From an uncultured Candidatus Actinomarina sp. (lineage in GTDB: Bacteria; Actinomycetota; Acidimicrobiia; Actinomarinales; Actinomarinaceae), in NCBI GenBank assembly GCA_902521955.1, contig CABYTP010000009.1:1-39678 (forward strand): DNA of 39,678 nt. The letters are read 5' to 3'. The notes under the pieces are model-generated. The model was not told the origin of the DNA. It was given only the letters and a program-made list of their open reading frames with translations, and did no database searches. The position numbers were made by a program, and so were the translations under genes. This document shows, in pieces, positions 19,219 through 29,028 of the stretch (its first letter is position 1; each line of letters begins with the position of its first letter).

Positions 19219-20958
19219 ATGAAATTAAAAAAAATACTAAATTTAAAAAATCGAATTAATTCTTATTACTTGATTCTAAATGTATTAAAAAAGAAAAAAA
19301 GATTCTTAATCCCGATATTAATTTTTTCAATACTTAGTTCAATATTTAGTGGTTTAAGCATTGGACTTATAATCCCACTTCTAGAGGGGAATGATAGAAA
19401 TATTTTTTCTGATACTTATTTTAAATTTTTAGATGATTTTTTACAATTTGGCTTTGGGACTAGCTTTCAAGATAAAATTATTCAAATTTCATTTCTAATT
19501 ATGATTTTGAGCTTATTTGAATTTTTATTTACTTCATTAATCATAAAATTATCAGTAAAAGTTCAATACATAATTGAAACAGAATTTTTAAATAAAATTT
19601 TCGAAAAAATTTCAAGAATGAAATATTCAAAATTTTTCTCCTATAAAGATGGTGAAATTTTTACAGTAATCACCACAGATATTTACAACGTAAGCAATGT
19701 TGTAATTAGATTATTACTATCCATACAATCATTTATACTAATCTTCATTTACTTTACAATTATGTTTTCGGTGTCTCCTTGGCTGACTTTCATCTCTATC
19801 ATATTTTTTGTATTTATTTCAATTATTGTTGCAGGTCTAATTGGTAGAAAAACAAAAATTATAAATACTAAGGTTGCGGAACTTTTTTTGAAAATAAATT
19901 CGGATCTTTCTTACTTTATTGAAAATTATAAAAAAGTCATTGGTTTAGGAGTTGAAGATAAGTTTTCTAAGGATTTAAAGAATTCTTACAAAGAGTTTAT
20001 AAATGAAAGAACTAAATACTCAAAATTTGTTTCTTACACACTGCCCTTAAACAACCTTGTAAATACATTGTCAATTGCTGCACTGTTGTTGGCAGGTTCA
20101 TTTTTATTTGCTAATCAATCTAATACTTGGACTGTTATGCTTATCCCTTTTTTAGTTTTATTATTCAAAATTTTACCTATGGTAGCTTCTTTAAATGGTT
20201 TAAGAGTTGCAATTGAGTCAAATAAGCCCTTCATTGAAAGATTAGAAAATTTTATCTCTGAAAATAATGACTCAGAAGAAAAAAATAAGTCAAATTATCA
20301 ATTTGCAAATTGTATCGAATTTGATGATGTTAGCTTTAATTTTGAAAATAAAATAGTTTTAGAAAAAGCAACTTTAAGTATCGAAAAAGATAAAATTACC
20401 TCAATAGTTGGACCAAGTGGAGTTGGAAAAACTACAGTAATTGACCTAATTTTAAAAATTTTCACTCCTGATTCAGGCGATATTTTTATTGATGGAATTA
20501 ATATAGATAAAATTTCAACAAATTCATTAAGAGAAAGTATTTCATTTCTACCTCAAGATTTATTAATGGTTAACTCAAGCATAATTAATAATGTTAATCT
20601 TTTTAAGAAAAATGTTTCGCCAGAGACAATTATAAGTAATATAGATAAATTAAATTTTAGTTCCGAATCTTCAAAACTAATTATGGATAAAAACATAGGA
20701 TTAGGTGGGATAAATCTATCTGGTGGTCAAAAACAAAAAATAAACATTATCAGAACAATTTTGAAGGATTCTCAGTTTATTATTTTTGATGAGCCAACCA
20801 ATAATTTGGACTCCCATAGTATTAAATTATTTGTTGACGAGATTAAAAATATTAAAAATAAAAAAACAATTTTATTTGTTACCCATGAAGAAGCGTTAAT
20901 TCAAATTTCAGATAACGTTTTTGAATTGAACCAAAATACAATTAAAAAACATAATTAA
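19219..20958 (+). CDS. ABC transporter, fused permease/ATPase (MsbA/PglK-like polysaccharide or lipid-linked glycan flippase)
   Basis: N-terminal TM region; Walker A GPSGVGKTT, signature LSGGQKQ, Walker B QFIIFDEPTNNLD. Confidence 0.92.
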   Translation: MKLKKILNLKNRINSYYLILNVLKKKKRFLIPILIFSILSSIFSGLSIGLIIPLLEGNDRNIFSDTYFKFLDDFLQFGFGTSFQDKIIQISFLIMILSLFEFLFTSLIIKLSVKVQYIIETEFLNKIFEKISRMKYSKFFSYKDGEIFTVITTDIYNVSNVVIRLLLSIQSFILIFIYFTIMFSVSPWLTFISIIFFVFISIIVAGLIGRKTKIINTKVAELFLKINSDLSYFIENYKKVIGLGVEDKFSKDLKNSYKEFINERTKYSKFVSYTLPLNNLVNTLSIAALLLAGSFLFANQSNTWTVMLIPFLVLLFKILPMVASLNGLRVAIESNKPFIERLENFISENNDSEEKNKSNYQFANCIEFDDVSFNFENKIVLEKATLSIEKDKITSIVGPSGVGKTTVIDLILKIFTPDSGDIFIDGINIDKISTNSLRESISFLPQDLLMVNSSIINNVNLFKKNVSPETIISNIDKLNFSSESSKLIMDKNIGLGGINLSGGQKQKINIIRTILKDSQFIIFDEPTNNLDSHSIKLFVDEIKNIKNKKTILFVTHEEALIQISDNVFELNQNTIKKHN

Positions 20959-21069
20959 ATATCCAAGTTGAGCTAAATCAATCTAATTGAAGTATAGGTT
21001 TTATTTTTATGAACTAGATATCTTCCTAGATATAAAATATAGTTTAAATCTCTTATTGGGTTGTCTAAA

Positions 21070-21101
21070 ATAAGCAAAAATTGTTCATTTTAATTGCTTA
21101 T
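21070..21101. terminator. Possible stem-loop between convergent genes (weak, AT-rich)
   Basis: ATAAGCAA (21070-21077) and TTGCTTAT (21094-21101) form an 8-bp inverted repeat with a 16-nt loop in the convergent gap between 20958 and 21098. Confidence 0.3.
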
Positions 21102-21799
21102 ATTTGAATACCTAAATCTCTAATTTCAGATCTCCATTCTTCTAAAAATGTATGCGAGAGTAATCTAACAACATCTAAGTCAATTGATGTGTCAACATCA
21201 ATTGACTCTTCATCTTCTGTGACAACTCCCTCTGTTTTACCAGATAGCCTCAAGCCGGTACTTTTATATTGAGCATAAGTTGTTACATAAATAGAACCTG
21301 TTTCGCAGAATTCATCTTCCATATCTTGTCTTCGTGGTCTATCGGTATAAAGGGGAATAAAACTATTGTGTACTTTTTTCCATCTAAATAAATGGATTTT
21401 TTTAACTGTCAAAGATGAGTCAAAACCGTTATTTTTAATAGATTGAATACACCTATTAAGTGTTGATTTGTATCTCAAGGGACTAGTGGGTTGTAGTAAA
21501 ACAATTATATCGTCGTTGTTTAAAGCATATTTGCTTAAGGCATGGTCCATTACCGGTTCAGTGAAAACAGCGTCTCCAGATAGTTCTTCCGGTCGAATTA
21601 ATGTTTGAGCACCAAATTTAGATGCTTCATCAAGAATCTCCGAAGAATCTGAAGAGACTATAACTTGATCTCCTTTACCAGAAATATATTTACCATGAAT
21701 TACAGACCAACCTACTAGGGATATTCCAGAAACTCTTTTAAGGTTCTTATTAGGAATGCCTTTACTTCCTCCTCTTGCTGGAATTATTATGTATTTCAC
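21098..21799 (-). CDS. Acylneuraminate cytidylyltransferase-like (CMP-sugar synthetase)
   Basis: MKYIIIPARGGSKGIPNKNLKRVSGISLVGWSV, VSSDSSEILDEA, IIVLLQPTSPLR: NeuA-family signatures. Confidence 0.92.
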   Translation of the reverse strand: MKYIIIPARGGSKGIPNKNLKRVSGISLVGWSVIHGKYISGKGDQVIVSSDSSEILDEASKFGAQTLIRPEELSGDAVFTEPVMDHALSKYALNNDDIIVLLQPTSPLRYKSTLNRCIQSIKNNGFDSSLTVKKIHLFRWKKVHNSFIPLYTDRPRRQDMEDEFCETGSIYVTTYAQYKSTGLRLSGKTEGVVTEDEESIDVDTSIDLDVVRLLSHTFLEEWRSEIRDLGIQI

Positions 21800-21885
21800 T
21801 TACCCAAGAATAATTGATTTTGTCTATTTTTAAATACATAATTTATTAATAATAAGAAATAAAAATATTTTATTTTAATAAGATA

Positions 21886-22203
21886 ATGCATATGAAAACT
21901 TTTTGTATTGATATTGATGGAACAATTTGTTCAATAAATACTGATGACTATTCTAAAGCTACACCTCATATCAGTAGGATTGAGCAAATTAATTCTCTTT
22001 ATGACGAAGGTCATAAAATTATTTTTTTTACAGCTAGAGGTAGCAAGACTGAAATAGACCATACTGCATTAACAAAAAACCAATTAAACACATGGGGAGT
22101 TAAGTATCATGACCTCATAATGGGTAAGCCATATGCAGATTATTACATAGATGATAAAAGCATTGATTATTTTAGTTGGTTTCAGCAAAACACCATAAAC
22201 TGA
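21886..22203 (+). CDS. HAD-superfamily phosphatase, capsular biosynthesis type
   Basis: FCIDIDGTIC (DxDGT), IIFFTARGS, YADYYIDDKSI. Confidence 0.85.
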   Translation: MHMKTFCIDIDGTICSINTDDYSKATPHISRIEQINSLYDEGHKIIFFTARGSKTEIDHTALTKNQLNTWGVKYHDLIMGKPYADYYIDDKSIDYFSWFQQNTIN

Positions 22204-22217
22204 ATATAATTATCTAG

Positions 22218-23741
22218 ATGTTGTCAAAATATTTTCAAAGTAACAAACAACTTATTGTTCTAGAAATAGCAAATAACCATCAAGGAGACCTTGAACACGG
22301 TTTAAAAATAATTAAATTATTTTCTGAGATTAATAATAAATATATAAATGATTTCAATTTTGCATTTAAATTTCAATATAGAGATTTGGAAACATTCATT
22401 CATAAAGATTATAAAAATTCTGACATAAAATATGTAAGAAGATTTCTTGATACTCAATTAAACGATAAAGAGTGGGGCTCTTTGATTGATGCAGTAAAAG
22501 ATGCGGGTTTTTATACAATGTGTACACCATTTGATGAAGCTTCTGTTAACAAGGTTGTACAAGATAATTTTGATATTTTAAAAATTGCTAGTGCCTCAAT
22601 AGATGATTGGCCATTAATTGAAAAAATTGGCGACTCAAATAAAAAAGAAATTATTGCATCTATTGGTGGCGCTTCAATGGAAAAAGTTAAAAGGTTTTTT
22701 TCATATATGAACAACAAAGGTAAGGATATTGCTTTAAATTATTGTGTAAGTTTATACCCAACTAATCAAGATAAACTAAATATTTCTTATGTAAAAGAGC
22801 TGAAAAGAACATTTCCTGATATACCAATAGGCTTCTCTACTCACGAGAATGGTTCAGTAGATAATACTGCCGGCCTCGCTCTTGCTGCGGGTGCCGTAAT
22901 TTTTGAGAAACATGTAGCGTTAGAGAATAATAATAAAAATTACACTATTAATGACTACTCTGTTGATACAAAACAATACGAAAATTGGATATGTAATCTT
23001 TTAGAATCAAAAGCAATACTTGGTTCAGTTGAAAATAGAAATTTCAATTTAAATTTAGAGCTCGATGCTCTTAGAGACCTAAAACGAGGGATTTTTGTAG
23101 ATAAAGATTTATCAAAAAATAAATTAGATAATAAAGATGTTTATTTTGCAATTCCCTCAAAACAGAATCAATTGCTATCCAACGATTTATCAAAGTTTAA
23201 TGGCATTGAATTAAAAAGTGACATTAAGGTTGATCAACCAGTTTTATACGATCAAGTAAATATATCAAACACAAGACCAGAGGTCGAAAAGATACGTGAT
23301 TTTATAAGAGATGAGCTCAGGCAATATAATATTTCAATACCTCAATCTATTGATTTAGAAATTTCTCATCATTACGGAATCGAAAAATTTCATGAGTTTG
23401 GTACTTGTATGCTTACTCTGGTTAACAAAGATTACTGTAAAAAAATACTCTATCAATACCCAAACCAAAAACACCCTGAACATTTTCATAAAATAAAAGA
23501 AGAAACTTTTATTTTGCTAGAAGGTTCCTTGGACGTTTATCTAGAAAACGATAAACATAGATTAAAAAAAGGTGATATTTTAACAATAGAAAGAGGAGTA
23601 AAGCATAGTTTTGAGTCAACTACTGGAGCAATTTTTGAAGAAATTTCAACTGAACATTTGAGTGATGACTCGTATTATACGGATGATTCAATAAATAACA
23701 ATGCAAATAGAAAGTCTAAAATTATGCTTTTTAATAATTGA
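22218..23741 (+). CDS. N-acetylneuraminate synthase (NeuB)-family protein with SAF-like region and C-terminal cupin
   Basis: LEIANNHQGDLEHGLKI, FAFKFQYRDLETFI, GFYTMCTPFDEASV, IGFSTHENG, GAVIFEKHVAL; C-terminal cupin HPEHFHKIKEETFILLEGSLDVYLENDKHRLKKGDILTIERGVKHSFES. Confidence 0.92.
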   Translation: MLSKYFQSNKQLIVLEIANNHQGDLEHGLKIIKLFSEINNKYINDFNFAFKFQYRDLETFIHKDYKNSDIKYVRRFLDTQLNDKEWGSLIDAVKDAGFYTMCTPFDEASVNKVVQDNFDILKIASASIDDWPLIEKIGDSNKKEIIASIGGASMEKVKRFFSYMNNKGKDIALNYCVSLYPTNQDKLNISYVKELKRTFPDIPIGFSTHENGSVDNTAGLALAAGAVIFEKHVALENNNKNYTINDYSVDTKQYENWICNLLESKAILGSVENRNFNLNLELDALRDLKRGIFVDKDLSKNKLDNKDVYFAIPSKQNQLLSNDLSKFNGIELKSDIKVDQPVLYDQVNISNTRPEVEKIRDFIRDELRQYNISIPQSIDLEISHHYGIEKFHEFGTCMLTLVNKDYCKKILYQYPNQKHPEHFHKIKEETFILLEGSLDVYLENDKHRLKKGDILTIERGVKHSFESTTGAIFEEISTEHLSDDSYYTDDSINNNANRKSKIMLFNN

Positions 23742-25290
23742 ATCTATTTGTAATTTCTACAACTTCATTAAATCTTGGATCAACTGGCACATAAAATGAT
23801 TTTACTTTTTTATTATCAATTGGCTCATTGGATAGGCAATTAAAAATTTGTAAGAAAGTATTAATTTGCCCATAGTCCTGAGAGAGAGTTTGGTTACATT
23901 CTTTTGAAAGTTTAATTGAGGAAAAGATTCTATATCTGCTTAGTATTTCTTCGTCCGTTAGTTGTTCATAGTTTCTAGCATAATTATAGTGAGGCCCGTG
24001 ATCGGATTGAAGAATTACTATTGAATTTTCATCAATGCTGTCTAAAAATCCTGTCAATTCTTTTTCAAGACATTTTATAGAATCTATATAAGGCTTACTC
24101 ATTTCAAACGCATTACTGTTATAACTTATGTGCTTTAAAGAATTGCACTTTTCATCAACATAAAATGGTCCGTGCGTATTTTTAAGATGAAAAAAATAAA
24201 AAACTGGTTTTCTTTCTTCATTGCGATTCAATTCATTATGAAAAATTTCCATGATTGTTTGTAGTTTTAAATCACCACAATTTTCACTACAATCAAGACC
24301 TAAAATATCTAGTATTTCAAAATAAAAAGGGATACTTTGTTGATTGTTTTCTATAATTTGAAAAGGGGTTCTAATTAGAAGTTCATAAAATATTTGTTTT
24401 GAATTTTTTCTGCCTAAACATACAATATTCTCATTTAAACTGTCTTCACAATTAAATTCTTTACTGTAAGCTGCAATATCGTACCCATTAGATTCTAAAG
24501 TCCTTATTACCTGCGAATTCATAATATTAAGTTCTCTTAAAATATGTCTATTCTTAGTTTTATAATTTTCACCATCTTCAACTGCATAATTAGTCGAGAA
24601 TATTGTATTAAGAGACATAGATGTAATTCCATAACTAGATATTGCGTTGTTCGCAATATAAAAATTATTGTTACTAAGAATAGACTTTAAATTTTTAGCA
24701 TCAAATCCATAAAAGTTTTCAAGAGTCTCGAAACTTGCAAGGCCGTCATATAGAAAAAAATAAATATCGGGTTTGTCAACAAATACAACTTCTTCAAAAT
24801 TATTTACAATTTTTGGGGTGTTTGTTTGAAGATTTTGACTGAAATAATTTGCAAGAAAAATGCTTACTGGTGAAGAAATAAGTAAAACTACCCAAATAGA
24901 TAAAAAAAGTTGAAAAAAATATTTATCATATATAAAAATTATGATGAGTACCCCAAAAAATAAAACTGTAAGCCATATAAGGAATGAATAGTTATTAATC
25001 TGAGTTATCCATCCTTGTGCCCTGTAGCCATAAAAAGTAGTCCAACTTCTATAGTTTAAAAAGACAAAGCCGATCCATGCTGTGATATACAAAATTTTTA
25101 AATAATTTTGAGATTTAAATATTTTCTTTAGGACAAAAAAGAAAATATAAAATACCACAAGATAGCCTAATGTAAATGAAAGAAAAAGGTTTATTTCACC
25201 TTCCTCAAAAATAAAGATGCTCCCGAAAAAAGAATTTACAAGGGGAAGAAGAATTAGTAATGGAGGAACATATCTTATTTTTTGTTTCAC
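23731..25290 (-). CDS. Membrane-anchored alkaline-phosphatase/sulfatase-superfamily protein
   Basis: N-terminal TM segments, DIYFFLYDGLAS, ITSMSLNTIF, ENSIVILQSDHGPHY (DHG metal-binding motif), KPVFYFFHLKNTHGPF. Confidence 0.8.
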   Translation of the reverse strand: MKQKIRYVPPLLILLPLVNSFFGSIFIFEEGEINLFLSFTLGYLVVFYIFFFVLKKIFKSQNYLKILYITAWIGFVFLNYRSWTTFYGYRAQGWITQINNYSFLIWLTVLFFGVLIIIFIYDKYFFQLFLSIWVVLLISSPVSIFLANYFSQNLQTNTPKIVNNFEEVVFVDKPDIYFFLYDGLASFETLENFYGFDAKNLKSILSNNNFYIANNAISSYGITSMSLNTIFSTNYAVEDGENYKTKNRHILRELNIMNSQVIRTLESNGYDIAAYSKEFNCEDSLNENIVCLGRKNSKQIFYELLIRTPFQIIENNQQSIPFYFEILDILGLDCSENCGDLKLQTIMEIFHNELNRNEERKPVFYFFHLKNTHGPFYVDEKCNSLKHISYNSNAFEMSKPYIDSIKCLEKELTGFLDSIDENSIVILQSDHGPHYNYARNYEQLTDEEILSRYRIFSSIKLSKECNQTLSQDYGQINTFLQIFNCLSNEPIDNKKVKSFYVPVDPRFNEVVEITNRFNY

Positions 25291-25325
25291 CTACATTATT
25301 ATATAGTAGAGTTATTGTAAGCAAT

Positions 25326-25496
25326 ATGTTTGAAATAATACTTTATACAGAAAATTTTTATTACATTGATCCAGGAACAACTTCCTATATATTTCAAGCC
25401 ATCTTAGCTGCAGGAATAACAGTTGGTGTTTTTTTTAGAAATATTAAATTTGGGTTGATAAGTATACTTAGCAAGTTTAAAAAGAAATCAAAATGA
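25326..25496 (+). CDS. Tiny membrane protein with YIDPGT motif
   Basis: MFEIILYTENFYYIDPGTTSYIFQAILAAGITVGVFFRNIKFGLIS...KKKSK: YIDPGTxSY followed by one TM helix and a basic tail. ATG at 25326 preferred over ORF-track start 25260, which would overlap the divergent gene. Confidence 0.65.
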   Translation: MFEIILYTENFYYIDPGTTSYIFQAILAAGITVGVFFRNIKFGLISILSKFKKKSK

Positions 25497-26570
25497 TGCT
25501 CTTAATATTTCTTTAATAGTTTCTTTATCGATATTTCCACTAAAAGTTCTTACTCGATCTTTTGTTATCATTTTGTCAATAAGTTCCAGAGATTGGTTGA
25601 GGCTTAAATAATTATTTAGCTCTTTATTAAGACTTAATTTTTTTAAATTTTTAAGAGAATTTCTAATCATGGTGTTTAATTTTTCAGAATTATCTATATT
25701 TATTTCACAAATTTTATATATAGCGTCTAATGTAAAACTACATGCCAATCCGTGTGGAACACCATATTTTAAAGTTAGAGGATAGCTTATTGAATGCGCA
25801 ACAGATGTTCTAGTAATATTTATAGCTTTTCCACTGTAATAGCTTGCTTTAAATAAAGATTTAAATGTTGAAAATTCTTTTGCATTTAAATCTAAATTTT
25901 TATATATAAATGAATTTTGAATAGATTTTGAGGAAAACTCAAGAGAATCTTTTGTAGCATTTATATTCCAAATTGATTCTAAAGAGTGAGAGAGAGTATC
26001 GAGAGCTGTAAATAGTAAAGTTTTGTATGAGCTAGTAAATAATAGTTCAGGGACAAAATAAACTGAATCAGGTAAAAGATTGGGGTGATCTAGTGAATAT
26101 TTTTTATTGTTTTCCCTATCCCAAATTGTTGCGAATTGAGTAGCTTCTGCTCCAGTGCCTGCAGTTGTAGGTATTACTATAAGATGTGGTTTTTTAATAT
26201 TTGAACTAAGAATATCTGTTGAACCAATTGTATTTTTTAAACTCATTGGATTATTGACTCCAATAAATGAAGTCAAAATTTTTGCAGTGTCGATTACACT
26301 TCCACCACCAACTGCAATAACATTAGTAAACATATTAGAGGAATTATTTGAGATCAATTCTTCTAAGTTCTTTAATGAAGGGTAGCTGTTTACAAAAATA
26401 TCCTGGGTCTTGTTTAATTTTGTATTTGTCAAAGACTCAAGAATATCTTTATATCCTCTTTCCTTTCCGCCTTGGGACATTATTACCAGTGTTTTGTTAC
26501 CATTTTCAATCTCCAAGGAGTTGATAATCTTTATCTCAGAAAATTTGGAATCAAGTAATTTAAGTTTCAT
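25488..26570 (-). CDS. phpC: Iron-containing alcohol dehydrogenase, probable phosphonoacetaldehyde reductase
   Basis: VIAVGGGSVIDTAKILTSF, VIPTTAGTGAEATQFATIW, GVPHGLACSF: Fe-ADH family; overlaps the ppd gene by 11 nt in one operon. Confidence 0.85.
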   Translation of the reverse strand: MKLKLLDSKFSEIKIINSLEIENGNKTLVIMSQGGKERGYKDILESLTNTKLNKTQDIFVNSYPSLKNLEELISNNSSNMFTNVIAVGGGSVIDTAKILTSFIGVNNPMSLKNTIGSTDILSSNIKKPHLIVIPTTAGTGAEATQFATIWDRENNKKYSLDHPNLLPDSVYFVPELLFTSSYKTLLFTALDTLSHSLESIWNINATKDSLEFSSKSIQNSFIYKNLDLNAKEFSTFKSLFKASYYSGKAINITRTSVAHSISYPLTLKYGVPHGLACSFTLDAIYKICEINIDNSEKLNTMIRNSLKNLKKLSLNKELNNYLSLNQSLELIDKMITKDRVRTFSGNIDKETIKEILRASF

Positions 26571-27675
26571 CTGTCATAAGCTTCATAAAAATATCCTTAT
26601 TTTGAGCAGGAGATTCATGTGGTCTTCCTAATTGAGGATCAGATTTTTGATTAATAACTATTTCAATTAAGACTGGGCCTTTTTTTGAATAATTACTTGT
26701 CAAAAATTGTTCAAGTTTATCTATATCGTCAAATTTAAAATAATCTTTGTAATTAGATCCTTTTGATATTGCTTCAAGATCTAGTTGACTTCCAACTGTT
26801 GGTTGATTTCCAACTGATTCATGAGAAGAATTATTAAAAACAAAATGGTAAAAATTTTCTAAAGGCTGACTACCTATAATTGGCAATATTCCCATGTGCA
26901 TCAATAATGATCCGTCACCATCAAGTAGTATAGTTTTATTTTTTTTATGAGAAAGGCTTATGCCAGCTGCTATTGAGCTAGCATGTCCCATTCCTCCAAT
27001 TGTGTAAAATATTTTTGCATTTTTGTTAGAACTTTTGTTAACAAAATATAATTCTCTAGAAGTTTTTCCGGTTGTAGAAATAAAAATTCCATCATTACAG
27101 TAGATTGAATAAATTTTTTCTATAAAATCTTTCCTGTTTTTATAACTTGATCTTTTTTCTAGTGAACGATTATCGTTTTTGAAAAAGTTTTTTTGAAATA
27201 CATATGCAAATTGTTTGTTTTGTGAAATGCTTTCTTCTAACAAATCTAATTTTGGCAAATTTTCTTCATTTACTATTTGATACTCTATTTCTAAAAGGTC
27301 TAATTGTTGAATTGTTATACGACCCTGAAAAGTATGCTGGGGTTCGTCTTTAACACCAGGCTGTCCTCTCCAGCCAACTAAAAAGATTATTGGGATGTTG
27401 TATACATCTCTTGTAGCTAAAGAAGTAATTGGGTTTATTATATTGCCTAATCCAGAATTCTGAAGATATACAATCCCTGGTTTTCCAGAACCTAAATAAT
27501 GACCAATTGCCATTCCTACAGCAGCCCCCTCATTTTGGGTAATAATGTGTTGAGTTTTTTTAGAAAAGTCAAGCTCTAAGCTTTTACTTAATCCTGATAG
27601 TAAAGAATCTGGAACTCCAAAATAATGATCATGCCCTCTATCTATCAAGCTCTGGAGGAACTCTTTAGCTGTCAC
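26560..27675 (-). CDS. ppd: Phosphonopyruvate decarboxylase
   Basis: FGVPDSLLSGL, NEGAAVGMAIGHYLGSGKPGIVYLQNSGLGNIINPITSLA, FLVGWRGQPGVKDEPQHTFQG, LLDGDGSLLMHMG: ThDP-dependent Ppd signatures. Confidence 0.95.
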   Translation of the reverse strand: MTAKEFLQSLIDRGHDHYFGVPDSLLSGLSKSLELDFSKKTQHIITQNEGAAVGMAIGHYLGSGKPGIVYLQNSGLGNIINPITSLATRDVYNIPIIFLVGWRGQPGVKDEPQHTFQGRITIQQLDLLEIEYQIVNEENLPKLDLLEESISQNKQFAYVFQKNFFKNDNRSLEKRSSYKNRKDFIEKIYSIYCNDGIFISTTGKTSRELYFVNKSSNKNAKIFYTIGGMGHASSIAAGISLSHKKNKTILLDGDGSLLMHMGILPIIGSQPLENFYHFVFNNSSHESVGNQPTVGSQLDLEAISKGSNYKDYFKFDDIDKLEQFLTSNYSKKGPVLIEIVINQKSDPQLGRPHESPAQNKDIFMKLMTDET

Positions 27676-27677
27676 AA

Positions 27678-28982
27678 TTATGTTCCTGGAATTAAGTTTA
27701 AGATTTCTTTTATAGAAATTAAATGATCATCAGCTTCTAAGCTTCGCTTGTTTGTTAATATCATTTCTGCTGTTTGTACCATGGATGGGTAAGCTGCTCT
27801 CAATAAATGGTTCGCATAAATAATAATCGAAACGCCATTTTGAGATAATTCTTTTTCATACACATGATTATAAGATGTTGGCACAACAACTAGAGGTCGT
27901 TGTTTCTTAAACTTTTTGTATTCCTTGCAGAATTCGAAAATTTCAGATGCAGATTCTTTCCTACTATGGATAAGTATTCCATCTGCATTTGCATCTATAT
28001 ACGCGTTTGCTCTATTGAGTGCATCGTCAAGACCTTTGTCTAAAATAAGACTTTCAATTCTTGCAATTATCATAAAATCATCTGTTGACGCTGAATCTTT
28101 ACCTATTGATATTTTATTGCTAAAATTTTCAATAGAATCTTGTGTTTGATCTACATCAGTTCCATGTAGAGAATTTCTTTTTAATCCAGTTTTATCCTCA
28201 ATTACAACCGCTGAGACTCCTGCTCTTTCCAAATTTCTTACTGTAAATGAAAAGTGTTCGGGAAGCCCTCCTGTGTCAGCGTCATAAATAATAGGCTTTG
28301 TCGTAACTTCTAATACTTCATTAAGTGATATAAATCTTGAGGAAAAATCTACTGCTTCAATATCTGGTTTACCTCTAGATGTAGAATCAGTTAGGCTGCT
28401 TGCCCACATTCCATCAAATTCAGAATATCCAAGATCGTTTGAAATTTTTGTATTCTCTATAACAAGAGCACTTAATGGATTGTGTATATCCGCAAAGGTT
28501 AGATAATCTTTAATATCTAGACTGTTTTTCAATGATGTTCTTCTTAGATCAGGAGTAATTCCATTTCTTTTAATTTGGTTTTTAATTTCTGTAGAAGAGA
28601 TTCCTTCAGTATATGGTACTTCCAATAACTCGCCATTCCATTCTTTTAGTACTTCAATAACCTTATTTCTAACATTTTTTTGAACACCTGTTTTCCAATC
28701 ATCACCATGGACAACAATTTTAGGTTTGATCTCTTTTAAGTTATTGGTGTAATCAAGGGTTTCTTGCTTCACCACTTCATCAACATAGCTTAAATTTTCT
28801 ATAACAATTCTTCTATCATCCCATCTCATTGTTGGAGCTTTTTTATAGCTTGCTATTGCTTCATCTGTTAAAAGACCTACTACGACTCTTCCTTTTTCAG
28901 CTGCAATTTTTAGTATGTTTATATGTCCAGGATGTAAAAGATCAGCGCTCATAGCAACATAAACTGTAAGTGGTCTTTTCAT
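27678..28982 (-). CDS. pepM: Bifunctional cytidylyltransferase / phosphoenolpyruvate phosphomutase
   Basis: N-term [17 protein letters not shown] (HxGH nucleotidyltransferase) and ISSTEI; C-term [43 protein letters not shown] containing the PEP mutase EDKxxxKxNS motif. Confidence 0.95.
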   Translation of the reverse strand: MKRPLTVYVAMSADLLHPGHINILKIAAEKGRVVVGLLTDEAIASYKKAPTMRWDDRRIVIENLSYVDEVVKQETLDYTNNLKEIKPKIVVHGDDWKTGVQKNVRNKVIEVLKEWNGELLEVPYTEGISSTEIKNQIKRNGITPDLRRTSLKNSLDIKDYLTFADIHNPLSALVIENTKISNDLGYSEFDGMWASSLTDSTSRGKPDIEAVDFSSRFISLNEVLEVTTKPIIYDADTGGLPEHFSFTVRNLERAGVSAVVIEDKTGLKRNSLHGTDVDQTQDSIENFSNKISIGKDSASTDDFMIIARIESLILDKGLDDALNRANAYIDANADGILIHSRKESASEIFEFCKEYKKFKKQRPLVVVPTSYNHVYEKELSQNGVSIIIYANHLLRAAYPSMVQTAEMILTNKRSLEADDHLISIKEILNLIPGT

Positions 28983-29028
28983 ACAACTATATTATCGTAA
29001 ACTAATTTTTTCCTGTTAGTTTTATTAT

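Noticed and set aside
25260-25325. N-terminal extension of the YIDPGT ORF
   Set aside because: Would overlap the 5' end of the divergent AlkP-superfamily gene; ATG at 25326 starts right before the conserved motif.
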